A program made the translations under genes and the position numbers. The notes beneath the pieces were generated by a model. It was not told where the DNA came from. It ran no database searches and worked only from the letters and a program-made list of their open reading frames with translations. From Agrobacterium larrymoorei (lineage in GTDB: Bacteria; Pseudomonadota; Alphaproteobacteria; Rhizobiales; Rhizobiaceae): a stretch of 64,000 bases of DNA. Location of the stretch: positions 496,001 through 560,000 of the forward strand of contig NZ_JAUTBL010000001.1 in the NCBI RefSeq assembly GCF_030819275.1, given 5' to 3'. This document shows positions 43,426 through 52,099 of this stretch, one piece after another (the first letter of the stretch is position 1; each line of letters begins with the position of its first letter).

Positions 43426-44976
43426 CTACACGGGCTCCGCATCATCGAGCTTTTTAAGAAACCTGCGCGCAGCACCTTTATAAGCATTGCGCTGCTCCTC
43501 CTTCATCCGACTCCAAGTGGCGTAGGGCTGAGCAAGACGTCGGTTGCCGTCGAGCTTATTTCTGTTCCGGTCGAGGAAATCCCAGTAGAGTGAATTAAAG
43601 GGACAGGCGCCCTCCTCCGTCTTCTTGCGCACGTCATATTGGCAATTTTCGCAATAATCCGACATGCGCGAGATATAGGCACCGCTTGCGGCATAGGGCT
43701 TGGACCCGAGCAGTCCACCATCGGCGAACTGGCTCATGCCTATAACGTTCGGCATCTCTACCCACTCAAAGGCGTCGGCATAGACTTCGAGATACCATTC
43801 ATGCACCGCGTGAGGGTCGAGGCCAGCAAGAAGCGCAAAGTTGCCGGTAACCATCAAACGCTGAATGTGATGGGCGTAGGCGTGATCGATGGTTTCACCA
43901 ATGACCGCGGAGAGGCAATTCATTTCCGTCTTGCCGTCCCAGAAAAAGGAAGGAAGCGGCCGCGACGCCTTGAAGAAGTTGCGCTCCGCATAGTCCGGCA
44001 TAAAGTGCCAGTAGATTCCCCGCATATATTCCCGCCAGCCGATAATCTGGCGGATGAAGCCCTCGACCGCATTGATCGGCGCATCGCCTTCGAGATAGGC
44101 GCGCTCCGCCCTGCGGCAGATATCGAGCGGATCGAGCAGGCCGAGATTGATGTAAAAAGAGAGAAGCGAGTGATTGAGAAAAGGATCGCTGGAGAGCATG
44201 GCGTCCTGCGTTTCGCCGAATCCCGGTAAGAAGTGCTCAATAAAGGCGTCTGCCGCGCGTTCCGCATCCTTCTGCGTGACCGCAAATGCGAAGCCCTTTG
44301 CCTCCCCCATATGCTCGGCAAAACGTTCATCGATCAATTTCATCACGTCGCGAGTCATCTTGTCAGGCGGAAACTGCGGGTGTGATGGCCGGAAGAGATC
44401 GGGCTTTGCCGGCTTCCGGTTCTCGGCATCGAAGTTCCAACGCCCGCCCACCGGCTTGTCACCGTCCATGAGCAGATCGGTTTTTCGACGCATGTCTCGA
44501 TAGAAGAACTCCATCCTCAACTCGCGCCGCCCTTCGGCCCAGGTGGAGAACGCCTCCTTCGAACAGAGAAAACGGCTGTCGGTACGTATTTCAACGGGGA
44601 TGCCAAGCGACTTTTCCCACCCGGCCATCGCCTGCAAGACGCGAAACTCGCCCGGTTCGGTGACGATGACCCTCTCCGGCTTGATCTCTTTGACGGCGCG
44701 CTTCAACTCATCGGTGAACCTCCCCGTGTTCGCCTTGTCATCCAGCTCTATGTAGCGAACATCAAATCCCCTGCCGCGCAAGTCTTCGGCGAAGTGACGC
44801 ATGGCCGAAAGAATGAGGATGATCTTTTTGCGGTGATGGCGCACATAGGTCGTCTCTTCCTGCACCTCACACATAAGGACCGCATCCTTGTGCGGATCAA
44901 ACCCCTCCAGACTCGATATGGAGTGAGACAATTGATCGCCAAGAATGAAGATGAGATTGCGGCAGCGGTGTTTCAT
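43426..44976 (-). CDS. phrB: FeS-type bacterial (6-4) photolyase/cryptochrome (FeS-BCP, PhrB family)
   Basis: A 516-residue flavoprotein expected to bind FAD, a DMRL-type antenna and a [4Fe-4S] cluster. The N-terminus LIFILGDQLSHS and the GRWNFDAENR segment (about 178-187) are typical. The four cluster cysteines are Cys354, Cys442, Cys445 and Cys458, the same spacing as the Cys350/438/441/454 I recall for Agrobacterium PhrB, shifted by four. It would repair (6-4) photoproducts under blue light. Upstream is an EcfG-type promoter whose -10 lies only 9 bp before the ATG, and there is no Shine-Dalgarno sequence, suggesting a leaderless message. Confidence 0.93.
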   Translation of the reverse strand: MKHRCRNLIFILGDQLSHSISSLEGFDPHKDAVLMCEVQEETTYVRHHRKKIILILSAMRHFAEDLRGRGFDVRYIELDDKANTGRFTDELKRAVKEIKPERVIVTEPGEFRVLQAMAGWEKSLGIPVEIRTDSRFLCSKEAFSTWAEGRRELRMEFFYRDMRRKTDLLMDGDKPVGGRWNFDAENRKPAKPDLFRPSHPQFPPDKMTRDVMKLIDERFAEHMGEAKGFAFAVTQKDAERAADAFIEHFLPGFGETQDAMLSSDPFLNHSLLSFYINLGLLDPLDICRRAERAYLEGDAPINAVEGFIRQIIGWREYMRGIYWHFMPDYAERNFFKASRPLPSFFWDGKTEMNCLSAVIGETIDHAYAHHIQRLMVTGNFALLAGLDPHAVHEWYLEVYADAFEWVEMPNVIGMSQFADGGLLGSKPYAASGAYISRMSDYCENCQYDVRKKTEEGACPFNSLYWDFLDRNRNKLDGNRRLAQPYATWSRMKEEQRNAYKGAARRFLKKLDDAEPV

Positions 44977-44984
44977 CGCGGCAG

Positions 44985-45010
44985 AACGTCGAGCCGCCGC
45001 CTCGCGTTCC
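44985..45010 (-). promoter_or_regulatory. EcfG-type promoter before the photolyase gene
   Basis: On the minus strand, GGAAC (45010-45006), 17 bases, CGTT (44988-44985): an exact match to the general-stress consensus. The predicted transcription start is only a few bases from the ATG at 44976. The remainder of the 352-bp gap up to 45328 shows no gene. Confidence 0.6.
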
Positions 45011-45269
45011 AGACAGAAGACGATACCGACTTCATTTCGAGTTTAGCGGCGTGCAGCCTCTGCAGTTGTCTACCCCACTGACATGGCGCACGAGTTGAAA
45101 GCGAAAAAAGACGCGAATTGCAATTGCTCGGAAACGACAGAACGCTCCGATCCGCCGAGGAGACGGATCACATCGAGAGGACGATAGAACCCAAGATGCG
45201 AATCAGGACTGAAAGTGCCTCTATAATCGATTATCACCGGCACGTTACTTCTAAGACTTCGTTAACAAG

Positions 45270-45295
45270 GGAACCAAAGCCAGTCTTGCCACGTT
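45270..45295 (+). promoter_or_regulatory. EcfG-type promoter before the BA14K-like gene
   Basis: GGAAC (45270-45274), 17 bases, CGTT (45292-45295), ending 33 bp before the ATG at 45329. It points away from the photolyase promoter, making a divergent stress pair. Confidence 0.65.
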
Positions 45296-45328
45296 GCTTT
45301 TTCGAGACACGGAAAAGGAACTTCCAAA

Positions 45329-45643
45329 ATGTCAAGATCAGGAAACGTAAAATCCGTAGTTTTTTTAGCGGCTGCCTTCCTGTGCGCTGCAAGCGGCCCA
45401 TCACTGGCTCTAAGCGTCATCAACCCCGCTTATGTGAGCGAGGCCTCTGCTGAAGAGGGCACGAACGCTTCCGTCTCCGCCTTCAGCAATGGCGGCGCGA
45501 CCAAAGGCGGCGGCGATCTTCTGCTTTCGGCAGATGAAGTGCAGCACATCCGCTGGTGCGCAACACGCTATCCATCCTACCATGCATCGGACAACACCTT
45601 CGCTGACGCTCATGGCGTCCGCACGGAGTGCCGTTCGAAGTAA
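45329..45643 (+). CDS. BA14K-like secreted small protein
   Basis: A 104-residue exported protein with a signal peptide (VVFLAAAFLCAASGPSLA). Its C-terminus, HIRWCATRYPSYHASDNTF followed by a GVRTEC ending, matches the pattern of BA14K-family proteins (WCxxRYxSYDPxxxTYxxxDGxxxxC) known as immunoreactive, lectin-like proteins in Brucella and common in Rhizobiales. The start follows AAAAGGAAC. Two cysteines could form a disulfide in the periplasm. Likely stress-induced, given the promoter at 45270. Confidence 0.8.
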   Translation: MSRSGNVKSVVFLAAAFLCAASGPSLALSVINPAYVSEASAEEGTNASVSAFSNGGATKGGGDLLLSADEVQHIRWCATRYPSYHASDNTFADAHGVRTECRSK

Positions 45644-45667
45644 GGCGGGCAATCTTCCGCCCGCCTT
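45642..45667. terminator. Hairpin between convergent BA14K-like and porin genes
   Basis: AAGGCGGGC (45642-45650) pairs with GCCCGCCTT (45659-45667) around an 8-base loop, directly overlapping the BA14K stop region. No long T-run on the plus strand. Probably a shared terminator with the porin gene ending at 45709. Confidence 0.55.
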
Positions 45668-45708
45668 GTCAATCAAGTGGTTGGCAGGTTCAACGCTGCC
45701 AAAAGATA

Positions 45709-46338
45709 TTAGAAGTGGTAGTTCAGGCCACCCTTAACGACGTTGTCGCTGATATCCGTCCGCGATGTGGTGCCGCCGGAGAATGTCCGGACATCGTTTG
45801 TCGCGACGTAGTTATATTCAACCTTACCTGAAATCTGCTGATTGAACTTGTGTTCGATACCAGCGCCCAGCAGATACCCTTCCTTCATTCCATCAGGGCC
45901 GACGACATTGTCGCCATCGCGAAGGCTCGTGACCGTAAGACCGGCTGTACCATAGATCAGTGTTTCGTCCATCTTGACGCCAGCCTTAGCCTTGGCCGCA
46001 ACGCGCCAGCGCTCACGAAGATTTCCGTTTGGAACGGAGACGCGGGTATCGCCAAGATGGGTTGCCTCAAGTTCACCACCGACGACTGCGCCGCCGAGAT
46101 CGTAATTGTAGCCGCCCTGAACGCCGAGCGCCAAGCCCTTGCCGTCACGGAACGGGTTTGCACTTGGCATGGCAGCGCCGATATGGCCACCGGCATAAGC
46201 ACCTGTCCAGGACGAGCTTGCTGGCTCGTTATAGGCCGGAGGCGCTTCGTAGGACGAGGTAAGGTCTGCCGCAACAACCGGGCTTGCAGCCAAAAGTGCC
46301 GCAGCGGCAACAGCATAAGATCTGAATTTATTGGACAT
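45709..46338 (-). CDS. Outer-membrane beta-barrel protein (Omp25/Omp31 type)
   Basis: A 209-residue porin-like protein with a signal peptide (NKFRSYAVAAAALLAASPVVAA) and DLTSSYEAPPAY mature start. Sequence features include SWTGAYAGGHIGAA, alternating-hydrophobicity strands (GVQGGYNYDLGGAVVGGELE), and the terminal aromatic VKGGLNYHF that directs outer-membrane assembly. This is the eight-strand barrel family of Brucella Omp25/31 and rhizobial RopB. The ATG at 46338 is spaced correctly from GGAG; two more in-frame ATG codons lie just upstream. Confidence 0.92.
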   Translation of the reverse strand: MSNKFRSYAVAAAALLAASPVVAADLTSSYEAPPAYNEPASSSWTGAYAGGHIGAAMPSANPFRDGKGLALGVQGGYNYDLGGAVVGGELEATHLGDTRVSVPNGNLRERWRVAAKAKAGVKMDETLIYGTAGLTVTSLRDGDNVVGPDGMKEGYLLGAGIEHKFNQQISGKVEYNYVATNDVRTFSGGTTSRTDISDNVVKGGLNYHF

Positions 46339-46588
46339 CATCAACTCCATACAAGTCCACTGGCCCCTTAGAGGGAAGCATCATTCCGAAAGCAACCGAC
46401 GACAGCGCCTGTCTGACTGCTGTTATGGTCAACATAAGCGCGAAGGTATGGCGGAAAAAGAAACTTGGTTAGAATTTAGCTAAAACTTTAACGGCATGGA
46501 TAACAGGTGGTTAACGGCAAATTGCCGTCGCCGCGTTGGTCGCTGACGCATCGGGACTGATCGCGGAGACAGGTTGCGGAGTAAGATG

Positions 46589-46613
46589 GGAACCAATGTA
46601 TCGGGCTTCTGTT
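46589..46613 (+). promoter_or_regulatory. EcfG-type promoter before the proline-rich small gene
   Basis: GGAAC (46589-46593), 17 bases, GTT (46611-46613), 31 bp before the ATG at 46645. The rest of the 306-bp divergent gap to the porin gene (46339-46588) contains no recognisable gene and presumably holds the porin promoter. Confidence 0.65.
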
Positions 46614-46644
46614 TACCTACCGAACAACAATGAAGGAGGTTACC

Positions 46645-46842
46645 ATGCCAAATCGTGATCCACTGGACGAGTCCACGATCGACAGCCCGCGTGGTCCAAC
46701 ATCCACACCGGGCATTCCGGATCGAGTTCAGGAAAAGCCGCCCGTTCCGCCAGTCCAGGATCCAGGCGATACCAAGAATCCGAACGATCCGACGCTTAAT
46801 CCCGCACTTCTGCCGATTGGCGATCCAGCGGGCGCAGCTTGA
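46645..46842 (+). CDS. Small proline-rich stress-type protein
   Basis: A 65-residue, Pro/Asp-rich, probably disordered protein (PGIPDRVQEKPPVPPVQDPGD). The start follows a perfect AAGGAGGT at ideal spacing, so it should be translated efficiently. An upstream ATG at 46630 lacks this. It has an EcfG-type promoter and is followed by a 14-bp perfect terminator hairpin, making it a complete one-gene unit. No family recognised. Confidence 0.75.
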   Translation: MPNRDPLDESTIDSPRGPTSTPGIPDRVQEKPPVPPVQDPGDTKNPNDPTLNPALLPIGDPAGAA

Positions 46843-46861
46843 AAGCTGCGGTAAGAATTCA

Positions 46862-46895
46862 ACAAACCGCCATGCGACATGATCGCATGGCGGTT
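46862..46895. terminator. Strong bidirectional terminator
   Basis: AAACCGCCATGCGA (46862-46875) and TCGCATGGCGGTTT (46881-46894) form a perfect 14-bp stem with a CATGA loop; TTTT follows on the plus strand. It separates the small proline-rich gene from the convergent dehydrogenase gene ending at 46904. Confidence 0.85.
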
Positions 46896-46903
46896 TTGTC
46901 GTG

Positions 46904-48091
46904 TTAGATCTTGACCCAGTTGCCGTTGTCCTTTGACGAACGAATGCATGCCTCCACGAAGGCAACGCCTTTCACACCGTCATCAACAGTCGGGTAGATG
47001 ACAGCCTTGTCGAGGTCAGAACCGTTGCGGCGCGCGTCGATGGCGTTTGCGGCTTCCGAATAGATCGTCGCAAAGGCTTCGAGGTAACCTTCCGGGTGGC
47101 CCGAGGGAATGCGGGTCACCCGGGCTGCCGCTTCACCTGCACCGGCGCCGCCACGGGTGATCAGTTGCTTTGGCTCTCCGAGCTTGGTGAACCACAGATA
47201 GTTCGGGTCCGCCTGCGTCCATTCCAGCCCCGCCTTGGTGCCGTAGACGCGTACCTTCAAACCGTTTTCGTGGCCGACGGCGACCTGGCTGCACCACAGA
47301 AGACCTTTGGCCGCCTGCTTACCGTCTTTTGCCTTGAAGCGCAGCATGACATGCGCGTTGTCATCCAGGCGCCGCCCTTCGACAAAGGTGTGTACGTCGG
47401 CCGCGAGTTCGTCCAGTTCAAGCCCGGAGATGAAGCAGCCGAGGTTGTAAGCGTGCGTGCCGATGTCACCGGTCGAGCCGCCTGCACCCGACTGTGCGGG
47501 GTCCGTTCTCCAGACCGCCTGCTTGGCGCCGGTCTGTTCGATCGGCTCGGCCAGCCAGTCCTGCGGATACTCCATCTGCACCAGGCGAATATCGCCAAGC
47601 GCGCCACTTTCCACCAGTTCCCGTGCATGGCGCACCATGGGATAGCCGGTATAATTGTGGGTCAGCACGAACAGCGCATCAGCCTTATCGGCGACCTCTT
47701 TCAGCTTCCTGGCGTCTTCGAGGTTGGAGGTCAGCGGTTTGTCGCAAATGACGTGGATGCCGCGCTCCAGAAAGGCTTTGGCCGCGGGATAATGAACATG
47801 GTTCGGCGTGACGATGGCGACGGCTTCGATACCATCCTCGCGTGCCGCTTCCTTTTCCGCCATTTCCTCATAGGAACCGTAGCAGCGGTCTTCGTCGAGC
47901 CCCAATTCCAGACCGGAGGCCTTGGACTTCTCCGGCGTGGACGACAACGCGCCTGCCACCAGTTCAAAGCGGTTGTCGAGGCGCGCCGCCATGCGGTGAA
48001 CGCCGCCGATGAAAGCGCCGCTGCCGCCGCCGACCATGCCGAGGCGAATACGCTTGGACGCCTTGTCGGTCGTCTTTCCTTCAATTGCCAT
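46904..48091 (-). CDS. Gfo/Idh/MocA-family dehydrogenase
   Basis: A 395-residue NAD(P)-dependent sugar dehydrogenase. Motifs: nucleotide loop GMVGGGSGAFIGG (about 18-30), DKP in place of the usual EKP (117-119), and the GGSTGDIGTHAYNLGCFISG active-site segment, with the catalytic His in DIGTHAYN. The ATG at 48091 follows GAGGACTG. It is downstream of a xylose-isomerase-like sugar isomerase/epimerase in the same minus-strand operon, a very common pair in Rhizobiaceae that converts keto-sugar or cyclitol derivatives. No transporter is linked, and the substrate cannot be read from the sequence. Confidence 0.9.
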   Translation of the reverse strand: MAIEGKTTDKASKRIRLGMVGGGSGAFIGGVHRMAARLDNRFELVAGALSSTPEKSKASGLELGLDEDRCYGSYEEMAEKEAAREDGIEAVAIVTPNHVHYPAAKAFLERGIHVICDKPLTSNLEDARKLKEVADKADALFVLTHNYTGYPMVRHARELVESGALGDIRLVQMEYPQDWLAEPIEQTGAKQAVWRTDPAQSGAGGSTGDIGTHAYNLGCFISGLELDELAADVHTFVEGRRLDDNAHVMLRFKAKDGKQAAKGLLWCSQVAVGHENGLKVRVYGTKAGLEWTQADPNYLWFTKLGEPKQLITRGGAGAGEAAARVTRIPSGHPEGYLEAFATIYSEAANAIDARRNGSDLDKAVIYPTVDDGVKGVAFVEACIRSSKDNGNWVKI

Positions 48092-48117
48092 AGTTTTCAG
48101 TCCTCGCAATCGTTCTA

Positions 48118-49170
48118 TTACAGGCCAAGCATACGCCGGTTGGCCGCGTCATCTGTGCCGCTGGAGGCGAAATCGTCGAAGGCCTTCTCCGTGACGCGGA
48201 TGATATGCGCCTTGACAAATTCTGCACCTTCACGCGCGCCGTCTTCGGGATGCTTCAAGGCGCATTCCCATTCGACCACGGCCCAGCCATCGAAATCATT
48301 GGCTGCCATCTTTGAGAAGACCGCACCGAAATCCACCTGGCCGTCGCCAAGCGAGCGGAAGCGGCCCGCGCGGTTGACCCAACCCTGATAACCGCCATAG
48401 ACGCCCTGGCGTCCCGTCGGATTGAACTCCGCATCCTTGACGTGGAACATCTTGATGCGGTCTTTGTAGATATCGATGTTGTCGAGATAATCCAGGCACT
48501 GCAGCACGTAATGCGACGGATCGTAAAGCATGTTGGCGCGGCTATGGTTCTTCACCCGCTCCAGGAACATTTCGAAGGTTACGCCATCATGCAGATCTTC
48601 GCCTGGATGAATTTCGTAGCAGACATCGACACCCTGCTCGTCGGCGAAGTCCAGGATCGGCGTCCAGCGCCTTGCAAGTTCGTCGAATGCGGTTTCCACC
48701 AGGCCTGCAGGACGCTGCGGCCATGGGTAGATGAAGGGCCAAGCGAGCGCGCCTGAGAATGTTGCGTGTGCATCGATGCCGAGATTGCGCGATGCCTTCA
48801 AGGCGAGTTTGACCTGCTCCACCGCCCATTCCTGCCGCGCCTTGGGATTGCCGCGCACTTCCGGCGCTGCAAAACCGTCAAAGGCTTCATCATAAGCAGG
48901 GTGGACCGCCACAAGCTGACCCTGAAGATGGGTCGAAAGCTCGGTCACTTCGACACCGTTCTGGCGCGCAACGCCCGAAAACTCGTCGCAATAATCCTTG
49001 GATTCCGCGGCCTTCTTAAGGTCGATCAACTGGCTCGCCCATGTCGGCACTTGAACACCGACATAGCCTTTTTCAGCGGCCCATTTAGTGATCGCGTCCC
49101 AGCTATTGAAGGGTGCGGCATCTCCCGCGAACTGACCCAGAAACAAACCGGGGCCCTTGATCGTCTTCAT
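48118..49170 (-). CDS. Sugar phosphate isomerase/epimerase (xylose isomerase-like TIM barrel)
   Basis: A 350-residue AP-endonuclease-2/xylose-isomerase-like TIM barrel. Likely metal ligands are in CYEIHPGEDL (Glu), MLYDPSHYVLQ (Asp/His), FHVKDAEF (His/Asp) and VVEWECALK (Glu), the standard pattern of the IolE/IolI/DTE group. It heads the operon with the dehydrogenase at 46904, 26 bp apart. Such enzymes isomerise, epimerise or dehydrate keto sugars; the exact reaction is open. Start ATG at 49170 after CAGGAGGAAG. Confidence 0.9.
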   Translation of the reverse strand: MKTIKGPGLFLGQFAGDAAPFNSWDAITKWAAEKGYVGVQVPTWASQLIDLKKAAESKDYCDEFSGVARQNGVEVTELSTHLQGQLVAVHPAYDEAFDGFAAPEVRGNPKARQEWAVEQVKLALKASRNLGIDAHATFSGALAWPFIYPWPQRPAGLVETAFDELARRWTPILDFADEQGVDVCYEIHPGEDLHDGVTFEMFLERVKNHSRANMLYDPSHYVLQCLDYLDNIDIYKDRIKMFHVKDAEFNPTGRQGVYGGYQGWVNRAGRFRSLGDGQVDFGAVFSKMAANDFDGWAVVEWECALKHPEDGAREGAEFVKAHIIRVTEKAFDDFASSGTDDAANRRMLGL

Positions 49171-49450
49171 GTCTGACTTCCTCCTGTATCGATACAGTTG
49201 AACGGACCGAGCCTCCGCCGCACAACCGCGGACAAGCTAACCGCTCCAGAATTTCGTGCAACCCTGAATGTCGCATCCGTCGCTAATAATTACGGAGAAG
49301 AAACGTCTGCTCGTGCAGCCAGCCCTTGAGTATACTTGACGCGATAACAAGTTCGGGAGCACGCCCCAAACCACATCACCCCGGGAAACCTTTTCCAGTT
49401 GCGGCGGTTATCGAAACTCAAACCTTCATCACCAGGAGCTTCGAACCGCC

Positions 49451-50143
49451 ATGATACTAACAAGACGCGCAATCCTTGCTGCCGGCGCCGCCTCCGCTGC
49501 GGCAACGGTTCTTTCAACGCCGTCTATCGGCCGTGCCGCAACTCCTTTCGAGCAACCCGCCCTTCCCTTCAAGGAGGACGCACTCGCACCGCATATTTCG
49601 GCAAAAACGGTCGGCTTGCATTACGGCAAGCACCACAAAGCCTATTTCGACAAGCTCAATATGCTTTCGAAGGACAAGCCCTATGCGGACATGAAGCTGG
49701 AAGAGATCGTGACCGCGTCTTACGGAAAGGCGGCAGACAAGAAAATCTTCAACAACGCAGCCCAGGCGTGGAACCACATTTTCTACTGGGACCAGTTCGT
49801 ACCCGGCGGCCCGAACAGACCAGAGGGAAAAACGGCGGATGAAATCAACGCCGCATTCGGCAATTATGACAAGTTCATCGAAAAAGCCGTCGCGGCATCC
49901 GATGAGGTCTTCGGCACGGGCTGGGTATGGCTCACCAGAGACGACGCGAACAAACTTGCGCTGGTCGGCTATGAGGACGGCAACAATCCTGTGGCTGTCG
50001 GTCGCCCCGCCTATCTCGGCATCGATATATGGGAACATGCCTATTACGTCGACTACGAGAACCGTAAGCCCGCGCATATCAAGGCCGTGCTGGAAAACCT
50101 CGTGAACTGGCGTGTCGTGGGCGACAAAATCTCGGCAGCCTGA
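49451..50143 (+). CDS. sodB: Tat-exported Fe/Mn superoxide dismutase
   Basis: A 230-residue superoxide dismutase with a twin-arginine signal (LTRRAILAAGAASAAA, cleavage near residue 30). The SOD domain begins ATPFEQPALPFKEDALAPHI. Metal ligands are His57 (HYGKHH), His109 (NHIFYW), Asp192 and His196 (IDIWEHAYY), equivalent to E. coli SodB His26, His73, Asp156 and His160. A folded, metal-loaded enzyme would thus be exported to the periplasm, protecting the envelope from external superoxide. Start behind CAGGAGCTTC. Single gene with its own terminator. Confidence 0.95.
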   Translation: MILTRRAILAAGAASAAATVLSTPSIGRAATPFEQPALPFKEDALAPHISAKTVGLHYGKHHKAYFDKLNMLSKDKPYADMKLEEIVTASYGKAADKKIFNNAAQAWNHIFYWDQFVPGGPNRPEGKTADEINAAFGNYDKFIEKAVAASDEVFGTGWVWLTRDDANKLALVGYEDGNNPVAVGRPAYLGIDIWEHAYYVDYENRKPAHIKAVLENLVNWRVVGDKISAA

Positions 50144-50188
50144 GGCACCTCGACAAGTCGAGAACTGAACCGCTAATATCCTCTCCAG

Positions 50189-50213
50189 CGCCCTGCTTTT
50201 CGCGGGGCGTTTT
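50189..50213 (+). terminator. Intrinsic terminator of the superoxide dismutase gene
   Basis: CGCCCTGC (50189-50196) pairs with GCGGGGCG (50202-50209), TTTTC loop, followed by TTTT. The AT-rich remainder to 50450 contains the dpp promoter region; a TTTGATCAAA palindrome at 50327-50336 is the only notable element. Confidence 0.8.
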
Positions 50214-50450
50214 CGCATGTCTCAAGGTAGCCGCGAGAGAAGGATATATCACTTTTAGCCGATCCGACGATCATAACATTCTAATGATATCGCCTAAAAT
50301 AGTATCAGATCGCGGAAAGTTGAATATTTGATCAAAAATCATATGAATCGTTTCAGTGTTCGCTTGAGTATGTAAAGACTTTCTTATAACGACGATCAAT
50401 CGGCATTCGCGGGACAAGCGAGCCGTTTACAAAAAATTGGGAGCTCATAT

Positions 50451-52049
50451 ATGAGATACAAACTTGGCATCATCGTCGCCGCCCTGCTTTCGGCGACGTG
50501 CTTCGCAAACGTAGCCAGTGCGAAAACCTTCGTTTACTGCTCCGAAGGTTCGCCAGAAGGCTTCGATCCTGGCCTCTACACAGCCGGCACCACCTTCGAC
50601 GCCGCTGCACACACCGTTTACAACCGCCTGCTGGAATTCGAAAAGGGCACCACCAAGCCAATTCCAGGGCTCGCCGAGAGCTGGGAAGTTTCCAAGGATG
50701 GCAAGGAGTACACCTTCAAGCTCCGTCCCGGCGTCAAGTTCCAGACCACAGACTTCTTCACACCGACCCGCGACCTGAATGCCGATGACGTTGTTTTCTC
50801 CATCGAGCGCCAGATCAAGACCGACAACCCTTGGCACCAGTATGTTCCGGGCACGTCCTGGGAATATGCCGCCGGCATGGGCTTCCCTGAACTGATCAAG
50901 TCGGTCGAAAAAGTCGACGACATGACGGTCAAGTTCACGCTGAACCGTCCGGAAGCTCCCTTCCTTGCAAACCTCGCAATGCCTTTCGCTTCGATCGTTT
51001 CGAAGGAATACACCGACAAGCTCGCCGCTGAAGGCAAGCAGGCAGAACTGAACCAGAAGCCAGTCGGCACCGGTCCGTTTGCTTTCGTCGGCTACCAGCA
51101 GGACGCCGTCATCCGCTACAAGGCCAATAAGGATTATTGGGGCGGCGCACCGAAGATCGACGATCTCGTTTTCGCCATCACCACCGATGCTGCCGTTCGC
51201 TACCAGAAGCTGAAGGCTGGCGAATGCCACCTGATGCCTTACCCGAATGCCGCTGACGTGCAGTCGATGAAGGCCGACCCGAACCTCAAGGTCATGGAGC
51301 AGGAAGGCCTCAACGTTGCCTACCTCGCCTACAACACCACCCAGGCTCCGTTCGACAAGGTCGAAGTGCGCAAGGCGCTGAACAAGGCCATCAACAAGAA
51401 GGCTATTGTCGACGCTGTCTTCCAGGGCATGGCAACACCTGCCAAGAACCCGCTGCCGCCGACCATGTGGTCCTATAACGACAAGATCGAAGACGATACC
51501 TACGATCTCGACGCTGCAAAGAAGATGCTCGCAGACGCTGGCGTGAAGGACCTTTCCATGAAGGTCTGGGCAATGCCTGTTTCGCGTCCATACATGCTGA
51601 ACGCCCGCCGCGCTGCCGAAATCATCCAGGATGATTTCGCCAAGATCGGTGTGAAGGTCGAAATCGTTTCTTACGAATGGGCCGAATATCTCGACCGCTC
51701 CAAGGCCAAGGATCGTGACGGCGCCGTCATGCTCGGCTGGACCGGCGACAATGGCGATCCGGACAACTTCCTTGACACACTGCTCGGCTGCGAAGCCGTT
51801 GGTGGTAACAACCGTGCACAGTGGTGCAACAAGGAGTTCAACGATCTGGTGAAGAAGGCCAAGGTTACGACCGATCAGGCCGAGCGCACCAAGCTCTACG
51901 AAGAAGCTCAGGTTGTCTTCAAGAAGGAAGCACCTTGGGCGACGCTCGACCACTCCCTGTCCATCGTTCCGATGCGCAAGGAAGTAACGGGCTTCGTCCA
52001 GAGCCCGCTGGGTGACTTCACGTTCGAAAACGTCGACATCACCGAGTAA
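50451..52049 (+). CDS. dppA: Dipeptide ABC transporter periplasmic binding protein
   Basis: A 532-residue solute-binding protein of the DppA/OppA family 5, with a signal peptide (YKLGIIVAALLSATCFANVASA, cleavage near 25). Typical regions: VYCSEGSPEGFDPGLYTAGT at the mature N-terminus, YNRLLEFEKGTT, PGLAESWEVSKDGKEYTF, and the ligand-cleft MLGWTGDNGDPDNFL near 430. The start follows GGGAG. It heads a five-gene operon, dppABCDF. Ligands of homologues are dipeptides and, in some species, heme or delta-aminolevulinate. Confidence 0.95.
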   Translation: MRYKLGIIVAALLSATCFANVASAKTFVYCSEGSPEGFDPGLYTAGTTFDAAAHTVYNRLLEFEKGTTKPIPGLAESWEVSKDGKEYTFKLRPGVKFQTTDFFTPTRDLNADDVVFSIERQIKTDNPWHQYVPGTSWEYAAGMGFPELIKSVEKVDDMTVKFTLNRPEAPFLANLAMPFASIVSKEYTDKLAAEGKQAELNQKPVGTGPFAFVGYQQDAVIRYKANKDYWGGAPKIDDLVFAITTDAAVRYQKLKAGECHLMPYPNAADVQSMKADPNLKVMEQEGLNVAYLAYNTTQAPFDKVEVRKALNKAINKKAIVDAVFQGMATPAKNPLPPTMWSYNDKIEDDTYDLDAAKKMLADAGVKDLSMKVWAMPVSRPYMLNARRAAEIIQDDFAKIGVKVEIVSYEWAEYLDRSKAKDRDGAVMLGWTGDNGDPDNFLDTLLGCEAVGGNNRAQWCNKEFNDLVKKAKVTTDQAERTKLYEEAQVVFKKEAPWATLDHSLSIVPMRKEVTGFVQSPLGDFTFENVDITE

Positions 52050-52069
52050 TCGCTGCACCCAAACAGACT

Positions 52070-52099
52070 TGCCGCGCATCTTCTTGAAGGTGCGCGGCA
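52070..52099 (+). other. Intercistronic hairpin after dppA
   Basis: TGCCGCGCATCTT (52070-52082) pairs with AAGGTGCGCGGCA (52087-52099), one G-T pair, CTTG loop, 20 bp past the dppA stop. Analogous to the hairpin after the sugar-binding protein gene at 9642; it likely keeps dppA mRNA more abundant than the rest of the operon. Confidence 0.65.

Noticed and set aside
47096..48388. 430-codon plus-strand open frame over the dehydrogenase gene at 46904
   Set aside because: No domain, no ribosome site; the minus-strand gene has Rossmann and DKP motifs and an operon partner.
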